DNA of 51,313 nt from positions 1-51,313 of the forward strand of contig CAIMVD010000027.1 of NCBI GenBank assembly GCA_903844815.1. The letters are read 5' to 3'. Source of the stretch: an uncultured Bacteroidota bacterium. GTDB lineage: Bacteria; Bacteroidota; Bacteroidia; Bacteroidales; VadinHA17. The position numbers and the translations under genes were made by a program. Positions within the stretch are counted from its first letter, which is position 1. Every line of letters begins with the position of its first letter. Positions 7,741 through 16,984 of the stretch are shown piece by piece. The notes below the pieces were generated by a model, which was not told the DNA's origin, made no database searches, and saw nothing but the letters and a program-made list of their open reading frames with translations.

Positions 7741-7783
7741 AAAATAAAAAAGGGTGCCGGATTTACACCAACACCCCCTTTTC
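7741..7783 (-). terminator. Terminator-like hairpin after DUF1573 gene
   Basis: Read on the minus strand, AAAGGGGGTG is followed 13-15 nt later by CACCCTTTTTTATTTTT: an imperfect GC stem closed by a T-rich tail at 7750-7741. It lies between the DUF1573 stop and the MeaB start and could end or reduce transcription into meaB. Confidence 0.5.
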
Positions 7784-7815
7784 ATTTTGCTATATTTTCA
7801 GGTCTGTGGCTTGTT

Positions 7816-8958
7816 TTATTTTACAGGTGTGGCAACAGGCGCCGCTGCCGGTGCAGGTTGTTCTACGTCAGCACTAATCATTAGAACGACCTCCGAATTT
7901 TTGGGATCGTTGGTATATACATAAATAGCCTTCGTAACTTTCCCGTTATAAGAACCAGATGAGAAGGCAGCCTTAATGGAGCTTGATTCCCCGGCTTTGA
8001 TGCCAACGCCCTGAGCACCCTGCTGAATGGCTGTGCAGCCACAGGAAGCCCTTACATACCTGAGGATAAGATCATTTTTACCAGCATTGGTGAATTTGAA
8101 TTCAACATCATTCTGAGTCGCACCTTTTATTTTGCCAAGGTCAACGGTTGTCGAAGCTACTTTGAAAACAGGAGCGTTTACAAGATCTTCCTTTGAAAGC
8201 CCTGAAAAGTCCTCCACCAGGTTGGCCGACACATAGTAAAACACATTCTCCTGAGGAACTCCGTTAATCTTTATTTTAACCATATCGCTTGAATTTCCCC
8301 AACCAGCATTCTTGTTTGCGTCGTAGGTGCCTTCAATAAGCCCTTTCTCTCCGGGTTTCAGTGTTCCGGGATTTGCCTTCACTGAAAGGTGAGCAGGCAG
8401 ATTATCAAATTCAATTTTCACCGGATCCTTGGAGGTATTAACTATCTGCATTACCCTTATCTTCTTCTCTGTCTTTTTAACATTTGTAAAAGCGAGATGG
8501 TTGCTCTCGAACCTGACTGCTGCAACACCCTTGGTTCCGCCGACAGGGAAAGTAAATAACTCATCAACTGTTTTTTCACGGGGAGCTACTTCTCCCTTTA
8601 TAACCAGAACCGTCACCTGAGGGTTGGTGTTAGTATAAACCGAAAGTGTCTTGTTGAACTGGCCGGGCCTGTCTTTCGGATCATAGATGGCAGTAACCTT
8701 ACCTTTTGCTCCCGGAACAATAGGCTGTCTGGTCCAGTCGGGAGTGGTACAGCCACATGATGCAACTACATTCTGTATAACCAAAGGCTGAGCGCCTGTG
8801 TTTGTAACAACAAAATCAAATGTCTGTCTTCCGGCTTCTTCTTTGAATTTACCAAAGTCGTGTTCGGTTGCATCAAACTTTATTTTCGTTTCCGCCATCT
8901 GCCCGAAAACTGCTAATCCTGTTATCAGCAGCGAAAGAATCAATGATAATCTTTTCAT
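7816..8958 (-). CDS. DUF1573 domain protein, exported
   Basis: A 380-residue secreted protein with signal peptide MKRLSLILSLLITGLAVFGQ. Two DUF1573 (HYDIN/ASPM-like immunoglobulin fold) modules are clear, each starting with an HDFG or VDLG strand and carrying the signature ASCGC: residues 66-70 (then TTPDW) and about 304-308 (then TAIQQ). A middle beta region (about 145-245) separates them. The C-terminus is a short Ala/Pro-rich tail. DUF1573 proteins are abundant in Bacteroidota and are probably structural or binding proteins of the envelope; no enzymatic role is established. It is transcribed divergently from the large propeller/barrel gene at 9205. Confidence 0.9.
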   Translation of the reverse strand: MKRLSLILSLLITGLAVFGQMAETKIKFDATEHDFGKFKEEAGRQTFDFVVTNTGAQPLVIQNVVASCGCTTPDWTRQPIVPGAKGKVTAIYDPKDRPGQFNKTLSVYTNTNPQVTVLVIKGEVAPREKTVDELFTFPVGGTKGVAAVRFESNHLAFTNVKKTEKKIRVMQIVNTSKDPVKIEFDNLPAHLSVKANPGTLKPGEKGLIEGTYDANKNAGWGNSSDMVKIKINGVPQENVFYYVSANLVEDFSGLSKEDLVNAPVFKVASTTVDLGKIKGATQNDVEFKFTNAGKNDLILRYVRASCGCTAIQQGAQGVGIKAGESSSIKAAFSSGSYNGKVTKAIYVYTNDPKNSEVVLMISADVEQPAPAAAPVATPVK

Positions 8959-9128
8959 TTCCCTTGTTAATTTAAGTAATTTTAAGTTGAAATATTAATC
9001 CCTTATATAACCATATAAAGGCTTTTTTGTTTTATAGCTTGAAAATACTATATTAATAAAACACCAAAAATCGTTCCACAAAAATAATAAAGTTTAGGTT
9101 TGTTAAGTAATTTAAGACATAATATCAT

Positions 9129-9136
9129 TAGTTTTG
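9129..9136 (+). promoter_or_regulatory. -7 box TAGTTTTG upstream of 9205 gene
   Basis: An exact TAnnTTTG match about 70 nt before the start codon at 9205. A TTTG lies at 9099-9102 but is 26 nt away, longer than the usual 19-21, so the pairing is uncertain. Confidence 0.4.
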
Positions 9137-9204
9137 CTGTCTGTCCCGGATTTTCGGAATAATTTTTGATGAAAACTAAAGCGGTTAACAACCGAATATA
9201 AAGT

Positions 9205-12200
9205 ATGAAAATCATTAAAAAACTGATTATAACAGCAATAACCGGTATTTTCTGCCTGAATGCCTATAGCCAGTTTTATAATGGTCATCAGATGTCGTTC
9301 GGCAAGAACAAGGTTCAGTATTACGATTACTACTGGTCGTTTTACCGGTTTGATGATTTTGACTGCTATTTTAATGAATACGGTCGCGATCTTGCACAGT
9401 ACACTGCTAACTATGCTACAAAAAAACTGGGCGAGATCGAGGATTTCTTCGACTACACACTCGATAAAAGGCTCATATTCGTTATCTACAATAAAAATGC
9501 CGAATACAAACAGTCAAACATAGGACTGACAACTTTTGATGAAGACAGCTATAATATCGGAGGATTCAGCCGGATAATAAAGAATAAGGTAATGCTTTAT
9601 TATGAAGGCGATCATGTTGCTTATGAAAAACAGATTGCAGCATCGATCACCGAGACCATAATCAAGGAGATGCTCTATAATGCCGACGTAAAAGACAGGG
9701 TTTCAAGCTCTTCCTCGATTTACCTACCCGATTGGTATATAAAGGGACTCATCAGGTATGTTGGCAGCGGATGGGATTATGAGGCTGAAAACCGGGTCAA
9801 GGACGGAATTAAATCGGGCAAATACAAAAACATCGACCATCTTGAATATGACGATGCTATTGAAGCAGGACAATCGTTCTGGCGTTTCATTGGCAAACAA
9901 TACGGCGACGCATTGATACCAAATATAATCTATCTCACCAAAATTTATAAAAACGTTAACGACGGTTTCCTTTACGTGATTGGTTCCGAACTAAAGGATG
10001 TCTTGAAAGAATGGCAGAAATACTATACCGATCTGTATTCAGCCGACAAAAACAAGCCCGGAGAAGACGGAAATGTAATCAGAAAGTCACGAAAGGAACA
10101 GATTTACCAACAAGTCAAGGTAAGCCCCGACGGCAATTATATCGCTTATGTTACAAATGACTGGGGAAGGAAAAGAATTTGGCTTTACGATCAGATTACA
10201 GGCAAACGGAAGATTATTTTCAGGAAAGAGCCCCGGTTCGAACAGGTCACCGACAACACCTACCCTGTTATTGCATGGCACCCGGGAGGAAAAATACTTA
10301 CATACATCTCCGATGAGAAGGCAGAACTTGTGATGTACTTTTACAAGACTGATAACAAATCGTCTGAAAAAAGAAACCTGCTGTACTTCGACAAAGTCCT
10401 TGATTTTTCATATTCCCCCGAAGGTTCCAGGCTTGTTTTTTCAGCTGTCAAGGACGGGATTACCGATATTTACATCCACACCCCGTCATCAGGAACCAAT
10501 GAACAGATAACCAGGGATTTGGCCGATGACCTTAATCCTTCGTTTGTGAAAGACTCTCCGGGTGAAATAATTTTCTCGTCAAACAGGCTTTCGGATACAC
10601 TTACAAACACGGGGAATCCTTTTGATAAACTATCAAAGACCTTCGATCTTTTTACTTATAATATCTCTAAAAAGAATAAAGTATTGATGCGTCTTTCCGA
10701 AGGGAAATATACAAGCAGGTACAAGGCGGCAGGTATCGGAAAAAACAAATTTACCTATATCGGCGATCAAAACGGGATTCTGAACAGATATACAGCCCGT
10801 TTCGACAGTTCAATCAGCTTAATAGACACTACAACTCATTACAGATTCTATATAAAATCGCAACCTGTAACAAATTATGACAGGAATATTCTCAGCCAGT
10901 CAGTAGGCAATGGCTCAGGTGCTCTGAGCGAGGTGCTATACGGCGACAGGAAATATAATCTTCGTAAAGGATCATTAAATGACATGACGCCTGTTTCTCC
11001 GGGCGAAATAACTACTACTGTCTTCAAAAAAGAACAGGAACGCCTTTTACATAAGGCTGATAGTGTCGAACAGCTCCGGAAGTGGCTGGTGGCTGAGGAC
11101 AAGAAAAGAAGGGATACGCTTACGAAACCCATTTATGAGTATTATATAAAGGATGAACCAATAGATATCAATCATTACATTTTCGAAAAGGAAAAACAAA
11201 ACTACTACGACCAGCTTTGGCGGAAGAAGTACATGAATATCGATCTTGACACCGGAGTCCTTAAACTGCCTCTTATAAGGATCTATGAAACATCATTTTA
11301 CAATAATTACATTGCTAATCAGATCGACTTCAGTTTTCTGAATAATTCATACCAGGTTTACAGCGGAGGTTCGCCATACTTTAATCCGGGGGTAAATATC
11401 CTTACGCGGTTCGGAATACTCGATCTGTTTGAAAATTACCGGGTTACCGGAGGTTTCCGGTTTGCAGGCAATTTCGACAGTAATGAGTATCTCTTTAGCG
11501 TTGAGAACCTTAAAGGCACTTTCGACAAGCAGTTTATCTTCCACCGGCAGGCTTACTATGTTTCCTCCGGCGACACTCTTCTTAAAGCCTACACACATAA
11601 CGTCTATCTCTCATATTCAAAGCCCATAACCCCGGTACTGGCACTGAAGGGAACCCTTTCTTACAGAAACGACAAGTATGTTTATCTTTCAACCGATGTT
11701 GCAACGATGAATCATCCCAGCTTTACCCAGCATTGGGCAGGTCTTAAGGGCGAAGTGATCTACGACAATACAAGGAAAAGAAGCATAAACATCTATTTCG
11801 GAACACGTTTCAAAATATTCGGAGAGTATTACAGGGAACTCACCAGGAGTAAGTCGGACATGTTCGTACTCGGAGTTGACTACAGAAAGTATATAAGAAT
11901 ACACAGGGAACTTATCTGGGCAAACAGGTTTGCCGCCAGCACTTCATTAGGGCCCACTAAACTGATCTACTACCTTGGCGGAGTCGATAACTGGATGGGA
12001 TATGTCTTCAACAAGTACCCGATGTTCGACAGTTCAATACCCGTAACACCAAATGTCAATTACGGATTCCAGGCACTCGCCACAAACATGAGAGGTTTTA
12101 CTCAGAATATCCGTAACGGAAATAGTTTTGCCTTGATAAACAGTGAAATACGTTGGCCTTTTATCCGTTATTTCGCCGGCCATCCCCTGAGATCAAACTT

Positions 12201-12480
12201 CCTTAACAGCCTTCAGATTGTCGGATTTGGAGATATAGGAACAGCATGGTCGGGACAATCGCCCTGGTCAGGCAACAACGGGTATGATAATCAAACCCTG
12301 GTCAGTGGCCCGGTAACTGTAACCCTCGATTCAAACAGGGAACCTATAGTCGGTGGATTCGGAGCAGGTGCCCGTGCTCAGATCTTCGGATACTTCGTGA
12401 GAGCCGACTGGGCTTGGGGTGTCGAAAACCATTATCTTCTTCCTCGAATTTTCTACCTCTCATTCAGCCTCGACTTTTAA
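9205..12480 (+). CDS. Exported beta-propeller plus outer-membrane barrel protein
   Basis: A 1091-residue protein with a signal peptide ending at AYSQ. Residues about 25-280 resemble a peptidase-like N-terminal domain of the kind that precedes TolB/PD40 propellers, but no HExxH metal site is present. Residues about 305-560 contain propeller blades (VSPDGNYIAYVTNDWGRKRI, FSYSPEGSRLVFSAVKDG). The last roughly 400 residues are rich in alternating aromatic and polar strands and end in the C-terminal signature YLSFSLDF typical of outer-membrane barrels. It probably sits in the outer membrane with the propeller in the periplasm or outside. Function unknown. It ends 10 bp before an M20 peptidase, so they likely share an mRNA. 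Confidence 0.8.
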   Translation: MKIIKKLIITAITGIFCLNAYSQFYNGHQMSFGKNKVQYYDYYWSFYRFDDFDCYFNEYGRDLAQYTANYATKKLGEIEDFFDYTLDKRLIFVIYNKNAEYKQSNIGLTTFDEDSYNIGGFSRIIKNKVMLYYEGDHVAYEKQIAASITETIIKEMLYNADVKDRVSSSSSIYLPDWYIKGLIRYVGSGWDYEAENRVKDGIKSGKYKNIDHLEYDDAIEAGQSFWRFIGKQYGDALIPNIIYLTKIYKNVNDGFLYVIGSELKDVLKEWQKYYTDLYSADKNKPGEDGNVIRKSRKEQIYQQVKVSPDGNYIAYVTNDWGRKRIWLYDQITGKRKIIFRKEPRFEQVTDNTYPVIAWHPGGKILTYISDEKAELVMYFYKTDNKSSEKRNLLYFDKVLDFSYSPEGSRLVFSAVKDGITDIYIHTPSSGTNEQITRDLADDLNPSFVKDSPGEIIFSSNRLSDTLTNTGNPFDKLSKTFDLFTYNISKKNKVLMRLSEGKYTSRYKAAGIGKNKFTYIGDQNGILNRYTARFDSSISLIDTTTHYRFYIKSQPVTNYDRNILSQSVGNGSGALSEVLYGDRKYNLRKGSLNDMTPVSPGEITTTVFKKEQERLLHKADSVEQLRKWLVAEDKKRRDTLTKPIYEYYIKDEPIDINHYIFEKEKQNYYDQLWRKKYMNIDLDTGVLKLPLIRIYETSFYNNYIANQIDFSFLNNSYQVYSGGSPYFNPGVNILTRFGILDLFENYRVTGGFRFAGNFDSNEYLFSVENLKGTFDKQFIFHRQAYYVSSGDTLLKAYTHNVYLSYSKPITPVLALKGTLSYRNDKYVYLSTDVATMNHPSFTQHWAGLKGEVIYDNTRKRSINIYFGTRFKIFGEYYRELTRSKSDMFVLGVDYRKYIRIHRELIWANRFAASTSLGPTKLIYYLGGVDNWMGYVFNKYPMFDSSIPVTPNVNYGFQALATNMRGFTQNIRNGNSFALINSEIRWPFIRYFAGHPLRSNFLNSLQIVGFGDIGTAWSGQSPWSGNNGYDNQTLVSGPVTVTLDSNREPIVGGFGAGARAQIFGYFVRADWAWGVENHYLLPRIFYLSFSLDF

Positions 12481-12490
12481 AATGTAATTA

Positions 12491-13696
12491 ATGATGGCCG
12501 GAATTAAAGAAATCATCCTTTCCCATTCTGAGGAAATTAAAGATGTAGTAATAAAACTGCGCAGGCATTTTCACCGGTATCCTGAACTCTCCTATGCTGA
12601 GACCAATACCTCGTCGTTTATATGCAAATGGCTCGGAGACAACGGTATCGGATTCATAAGCGGAATAGCAGGAACCGGCATTATTGCAACTATAAAAGGG
12701 TTATCCGGTGATGGTAAAATAATTGGCCTGAGGGCTGAAATGGATGCTCTTCCTATAAATGAAAAAAATCAGTGCGAATATAAAAGCACTAATCCCGGCA
12801 TTATGCACGCATGCGGACACGATGGCCACATGGCGATGCTGATGGGTGCAGCCCTTGTACTGAATAAGCTTAAAAACCAATTCGAAGGCACGGTTCTTCT
12901 GATCTTTCAACCGGGTGAGGAAAAATCTCCGGGAGGAGCCAGACTTATAATTGAATCAGGGGCTTTTAACGACTTGAAACCTGACATGTTCATTGCCCAG
13001 CACCACCTGCCTGAACTCGAAACCGGGAAAGTAGGCTACAAATCAGGAAGATATATGGCATCCTGCGACGAAATCTACATCACGGTAACTGGAAGAGGCG
13101 GACATGCAGCTTTACCGGGTCTGACAACCGACCAGGTCTATATTGCTTCCAGACTGGTTGTAAAACTTAAGGAAACGATGGCGCAGCAGGTTACTGTCAA
13201 TCAGATTCCCACGGTGCTTGGAATCGGAAGGATAATTGGCGACGGTGCAACTAATGTTATTCCCGAAAAGGTTGAAATAGCAGGTACTTTCAGAACATTC
13301 GATGAAAAGTGGAGATCCGAAGGAATCAGACTTGTAAGATCTGTTGCGGAAGAAGTAGCATCTGAAACGGGAGTAAATATTGATGTCAGGATTGCCGAAG
13401 GTTATCCTGTTCTCTGCAACGACGAGAAGCTCACTGAGATGGCAATGATTTACAGCGAGGAGCTGCTTGGTAAAGACAGAATCGAGACCTTTGATATCAG
13501 GATGAGCTCCGACGATTTTTCATTCTATAACGCCCTTGCTCCTTGCCTTTATTACAGGGTTGGCATAAAGGAAAAGAACACTCCCATGCGCAAACTGCAT
13601 ACTCCTGATTTTGATATTGACGAAGAAGGATTGAAGACAGGCGTAGCAAATCTCAGCTGGCTTGTTTACCGCTTCATCACAGATTCCGTTGGCTGA
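12491..13696 (+). CDS. M20 family amidohydrolase (hippurate hydrolase-like)
   Basis: A 401-residue M20D metallopeptidase. The two-metal site is intact: HACGHDGHM with C108 and H110, the catalytic GEE at 142-144, H171/H172 in AQHHLPE, and a late HTPDFDID. The dimerisation domain begins at about residue 185 (GRGGHAALP). Relatives remove the acyl group from N-acyl amino acids or cleave hippurate and similar amides; the natural substrate here is unknown. There is no signal peptide, so it acts in the cytoplasm. Two ATG codons occur in tandem at 12491 and 12494. It lies 10 bp downstream of the propeller/barrel gene. Confidence 0.93.
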   Translation: MMAGIKEIILSHSEEIKDVVIKLRRHFHRYPELSYAETNTSSFICKWLGDNGIGFISGIAGTGIIATIKGLSGDGKIIGLRAEMDALPINEKNQCEYKSTNPGIMHACGHDGHMAMLMGAALVLNKLKNQFEGTVLLIFQPGEEKSPGGARLIIESGAFNDLKPDMFIAQHHLPELETGKVGYKSGRYMASCDEIYITVTGRGGHAALPGLTTDQVYIASRLVVKLKETMAQQVTVNQIPTVLGIGRIIGDGATNVIPEKVEIAGTFRTFDEKWRSEGIRLVRSVAEEVASETGVNIDVRIAEGYPVLCNDEKLTEMAMIYSEELLGKDRIETFDIRMSSDDFSFYNALAPCLYYRVGIKEKNTPMRKLHTPDFDIDEEGLKTGVANLSWLVYRFITDSVG

Positions 13697-13786
13697 AGCA
13701 ACAGCAATAGGCAGTCCCAGTTTATATTTAATATAACAATCTGTATATATTTGTCATCTTTAATTTTCAAATAAAAAAAATATAGA

Positions 13787-13794
13787 TATTTTTG
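13787..13794 (+). promoter_or_regulatory. -7 box TATTTTTG for ferredoxin gene
   Basis: An exact TAnnTTTG match 38 nt before the ferredoxin ATG in an AT-rich stretch. It suggests the small gene has its own promoter. The -33 region has only TTTTC at about the right distance. Confidence 0.5.
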
Positions 13795-13831
13795 TGCAAT
13801 ATTGTAATTAACTAAACAAAAAATAATCAAA

Positions 13832-13999
13832 ATGGCTTACAAAATTAATGATGATTGTACCGCTTGCGGAACTTGTATAGATGAATGTCCTGTTGAAGCA
13901 ATTTCCGAGGGCGATATCTACAAAATTGATCCGGATGTATGCACTGACTGTGGTGCATGTTCTGATGTTTGCCCTGTTGAAGCAATTCATCCAGAATAA
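13832..13999 (+). CDS. 2x[4Fe-4S] bacterial ferredoxin, 55 residues
   Basis: A very small gene. The translation carries two complete cluster motifs, CTACGTCIDECP (from C9) and CTDCGACSDVCP (from C37), each CxxCxxCxxxCP, separated by an acidic linker. This is the classic clostridial-type ferredoxin fold, a low-potential electron carrier in the cytoplasm that usually serves pyruvate or 2-oxoacid oxidoreductases and hydrogenases. It has an upstream -7 box and a strong terminator right after, so it is probably transcribed alone. Its presence fits an anaerobic lifestyle. All eight cysteines are present. Confidence 0.97.
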   Translation: MAYKINDDCTACGTCIDECPVEAISEGDIYKIDPDVCTDCGACSDVCPVEAIHPE

Positions 14000-14021
14000 T
14001 TGTCAAGTTAAGAAACTGAAA

Positions 14022-14050
14022 GGGCTGCATCGCAGATGCAGCCCTTTTTT
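14022..14050 (+). terminator. Strong intrinsic terminator after ferredoxin
   Basis: GGGCTGCATC (14022-14031), loop GCA, GATGCAGCCC (14035-14044), then six T. A perfect 10-bp stem, 22 bp after the ferredoxin stop. A-residues before the stem pair with the T run, so it may also serve the convergent gldB gene, whose stop is at 14049. Confidence 0.9.
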
Positions 14051-15068
14051 ATTTGGGATTATACTTTGCCTTCTCCAGAACAGACTGTATATCAGTAGTA
14101 TTCATCAATTCTTCAATTGGAGTATTCCTGTTCTTCTGCATATACGATTCTACAATTCTGAAACCTATCCATACAGCCGCTCTTCCGGGTGATTCATTTG
14201 TAAAGAAACTTGTAAAGGGTGCCTCTCCCGTAAGTTTACGTATTGTAAATTGCTCCGTATTGAATATCAGGTCTTTCTCAATAAGATACTGCCACATCTG
14301 TTGCTCATTGTTCCTGCAGAATTTCATCTGCGCCGGTGTAAATCCAAAAATTATCTCATCCGATTTCCCGGGAAGCATACATTTTTCAAAATACTTCAGC
14401 TTTCCGTAATGGATCATCTCAGCAAGAACATTATCAGCGGGATATTTCAGTGTAGCAAAATCCCATTCCGAGAGAGCCCATCCATAGATGCAATCAGGAA
14501 TAATATTCTCCGGTGTCATCCTGTCAGAGAGGTAACTGTAAATGTTTAGCTGAGGATAAAAGTTGCTTTTGGATCCGAGATACCTGTCAAGGCTAATGCC
14601 AAGGATTGAATCGCCAGTTATTATACTATTATTAAAGCCTGAGATACAGGTATAAACTGCCGGTACAGGCTTTTCAGGAAGATAATACCTGTAATGGCGG
14701 AAGGCATCCTGAAGCCCCGCTTCAATTGTTTGAACGTCAGGAAAGACCTTCTGCGTTGAATCATAAACTTCGTTGTTCTGCCTGTCGGTACAAAATCTTA
14801 CAAGGAAATCGCCAAAGGCAGGGTCATTAATATCGCCAGTGTTAATAACATAGCTGAACAGTTGAAGGTAGGCGCCATATTTCTGTTTTAATGAGGCCAC
14901 ACTGGAAGGTATATCTTCAGGATTCAGTGTAAAAAGATCTTTTTCAAGACGTTGAATTTTAACACTGACACTTATGTCCGATACATTTACTCTATACTGA
15001 TTTCTTTTGCAGGAACCTGCTGCGAATATCAGTAACGGCAAAAAACACAAAATGAACGATTTCCTCAT
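14049..15068 (-). CDS. gldB: Gliding motility lipoprotein GldB family
   Basis: A 339-residue lipoprotein with lipobox AAGSC (C20). The body matches the GldB family: an opening IQRLEKDLF, a YGAYLQLFSYV region, and the characteristic C-terminal GRAAVWIGFRIVESYMQKN followed by an ELMNTTDIQSVLEKAKYNP ending. GldB is an envelope lipoprotein first found in Flavobacterium gliding genes; homologues occur in many non-gliding Bacteroidota, so gliding cannot be inferred from it alone. It is divergent from nadE, a neighbourhood I recall from other Bacteroidota. No other gld gene is in this window. Confidence 0.85.
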   Translation of the reverse strand: MRKSFILCFLPLLIFAAGSCKRNQYRVNVSDISVSVKIQRLEKDLFTLNPEDIPSSVASLKQKYGAYLQLFSYVINTGDINDPAFGDFLVRFCTDRQNNEVYDSTQKVFPDVQTIEAGLQDAFRHYRYYLPEKPVPAVYTCISGFNNSIITGDSILGISLDRYLGSKSNFYPQLNIYSYLSDRMTPENIIPDCIYGWALSEWDFATLKYPADNVLAEMIHYGKLKYFEKCMLPGKSDEIIFGFTPAQMKFCRNNEQQMWQYLIEKDLIFNTEQFTIRKLTGEAPFTSFFTNESPGRAAVWIGFRIVESYMQKNRNTPIEELMNTTDIQSVLEKAKYNPK

Positions 15069-15227
15069 ACTGCACCTATATTAATCCCTCAAAAATAATC
15101 ACTTTTTCTATTTTAAGGCCACTAAAGATGCGCAACAAGAACTTCTCTTATTATTTGCTATTTTTACATTCAAAGGAATAAGATCCTGCTGCTGAAAGCA
15201 TGGGGCTTAACATTAAACTTGTCAATA

Positions 15228-16880
15228 ATGAAAATCACAGTAGCACAGCTTAATTATCACATTGGAAACTTCGCCAGGAACAAGGAATTAATCTTAAATG
15301 CCATCGAAAAGGCTAAAAACGAAGGATCTGACCTGATTGTCTTTTCCGAACTGTGTATTTCAGGATATCCGCCGCTTGACCTTCTCGACCGGCACGATTT
15401 TATTGAAAAATGTAATGATACTGTAAATGAAATAGCCGAAAAATGCACAGGAATTGCGGCTGTAGTTGGTTCTCCGACCTTTAATACGAAACCCGAAGGC
15501 AAAAAACTTTTCAATACAGCTCAGGTTCTTTCAGAAGGTAAAATAATCTTTACGGCTAATAAGGCTCTGCTACCTACCTATGACATTTTCGACGAATACA
15601 GATATTTTGAGCCTGAAAGAAGTTTTTCTGTATTCAGCTTCAAGGGTCAAAAGCTTGCCATTACAATTTGCGAAGACCTGTGGGATGAACAACCATTCGA
15701 CAACGAGTTTGAGAAATCGAGGCTCTATACCGTCTCCCCGATGGAGGAGCTTGCAAAGTATAATCCCGATCTGATAATTAATATAGCAGCATCACCTTTT
15801 TCATATTCAAAAATTGAAGCCAAGGAAAATATTTTCAGATCTAAAGCACTTAAATACAGGATCCCTGTAATTACAGTAAACCAAACCGGAGCCAATACAG
15901 AGTTGATTTTTGACGGAGCTTCGCTTATTGTAAAGAATGATGGGGAAATTTTTCGTCAACTCCCTTTTTTCGAAGAGTCAGTCGAAACCTTTTCTATCGA
16001 TCAGATCAATTCAGGAATAGTTCCGGGAAGGGACAATGACCCGGGCGCAATATCTTTAATTTACAAAGCGCTTGTAATGGGGATCCGGGATTATTTTGGA
16101 AAGACGGGCTTTAAAAGCTGTATACTTGGCCTTTCAGGTGGTATTGACTCTGCTGTTACGCTTTGTTTAGCCGAAGCGGCCCTGGGAAATGAAAACACCA
16201 GGGTGCTCCTGTTGCCGTCGAGGTATTCATCAGATCATTCAGTCAAAGATGCTGTTGACCTTGCGAAAGCCTTAAATGTTCGCTATGACATAGTAAGCAT
16301 AGAAAAACCATTTTCTGCTTTTGAAGAAGAACTTGCACCTCTCTTTGCAGGAAGGGAGAAGGATTTGACAGAAGAAAATATTCAGGCACGTATACGTGCA
16401 ACCCTGCTTATGGCAGTTTCGAACAAATACGGGTGCATCCTTCTGAACACATCCAATAAAAGCGAAGCAGCTGTCGGTTACGGAACCCTTTACGGTGATA
16501 TGGCGGGCGGACTTTCTGTAATCGGGGATATTTACAAAACCGATGTCTACAAACTTGCAGAATATATCAATCGAGAAAAAGAGATAATTCCAAAAAATAC
16601 AATCACGAAGATGCCTTCCGCTGAATTAAGGCCCGATCAGCTCGACAGCGATTCTCTTCCTGAATATGGAATTCTCGATACAATACTGTACAAATACATC
16701 GAACTCCAGAAACCTGCTGAGAAAATTATAAGTGAAGGATCTGACCGGGAAACAGTTATGAGAGTTATTAAACTGATCAATTCAAACGAATATAAAAGGT
16801 ATCAGGCTCCTCCTGTATTAAGGATTTCCTCGAAAGCTTTCGGTGCAGGCAGGCGGCTGCCATTGGTTGCAAGGTATTGA
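15228..16880 (+). CDS. nadE: Glutamine-dependent NAD+ synthetase
   Basis: A 550-residue two-domain enzyme that makes NAD+ from deamido-NAD+, ATP and glutamine. The N-terminal nitrilase-type glutaminase has the triad E41 (FSELCISGYPP), K112 (ANKALLP) and C148 (ITICEDLWD). The C-terminal synthetase has the PP-loop SGGIDS at 303-308. Ammonia is passed between the domains. The ATG at 15228 is preferred over a TTG three codons upstream because MKITVAQLNY is the usual beginning. A TATTTTTA box around 15159-15166 is a plausible promoter. Complete, no odd features. Confidence 0.97.
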   Translation: MKITVAQLNYHIGNFARNKELILNAIEKAKNEGSDLIVFSELCISGYPPLDLLDRHDFIEKCNDTVNEIAEKCTGIAAVVGSPTFNTKPEGKKLFNTAQVLSEGKIIFTANKALLPTYDIFDEYRYFEPERSFSVFSFKGQKLAITICEDLWDEQPFDNEFEKSRLYTVSPMEELAKYNPDLIINIAASPFSYSKIEAKENIFRSKALKYRIPVITVNQTGANTELIFDGASLIVKNDGEIFRQLPFFEESVETFSIDQINSGIVPGRDNDPGAISLIYKALVMGIRDYFGKTGFKSCILGLSGGIDSAVTLCLAEAALGNENTRVLLLPSRYSSDHSVKDAVDLAKALNVRYDIVSIEKPFSAFEEELAPLFAGREKDLTEENIQARIRATLLMAVSNKYGCILLNTSNKSEAAVGYGTLYGDMAGGLSVIGDIYKTDVYKLAEYINREKEIIPKNTITKMPSAELRPDQLDSDSLPEYGILDTILYKYIELQKPAEKIISEGSDRETVMRVIKLINSNEYKRYQAPPVLRISSKAFGAGRRLPLVARY

Positions 16881-16926
16881 ATAAGCCTTCCAACTACTTG
16901 AATCTGAATATGTTAAAAAATGTTAA

Positions 16927-16959
16927 TTTGTATTTTTTTTAATTATTTTGCTACCTTTG
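16927..16959 (+). promoter_or_regulatory. Complete Bacteroidota promoter of Crp/Fnr gene
   Basis: TTTG at 16927-16930, a 21-nt spacer, then TACCTTTG at 16952-16959. Both boxes match the Bacteroidota -33/-7 consensus at the usual spacing. RNA should start near 16965, about 20 nt before the ATG. This is the best promoter in the window. Confidence 0.75.
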
Positions 16960-16978
16960 TTATGTTATTTAACATAAC
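16959..16978. promoter_or_regulatory. Perfect 9-2-9 palindrome at Crp/Fnr start site
   Basis: GTTATGTTATTTAACATAAC is a perfect inverted repeat with 9-nt arms and a TT centre. It begins at the last base of the -7 box and covers the predicted transcription start. Two further ATGTTA half-sites lie upstream at 16910-16915 and 16920-16925. It is well placed for repression by the Crp/Fnr protein encoded directly downstream. Confidence 0.65.
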
Positions 16979-16984
16979 CGGGTC

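Noticed and set aside
14049-15068. Taking the GldB homologue as evidence for gliding motility
   Set aside because: GldB-family proteins occur in non-motile Bacteroidota, and no other gliding gene is in the window.
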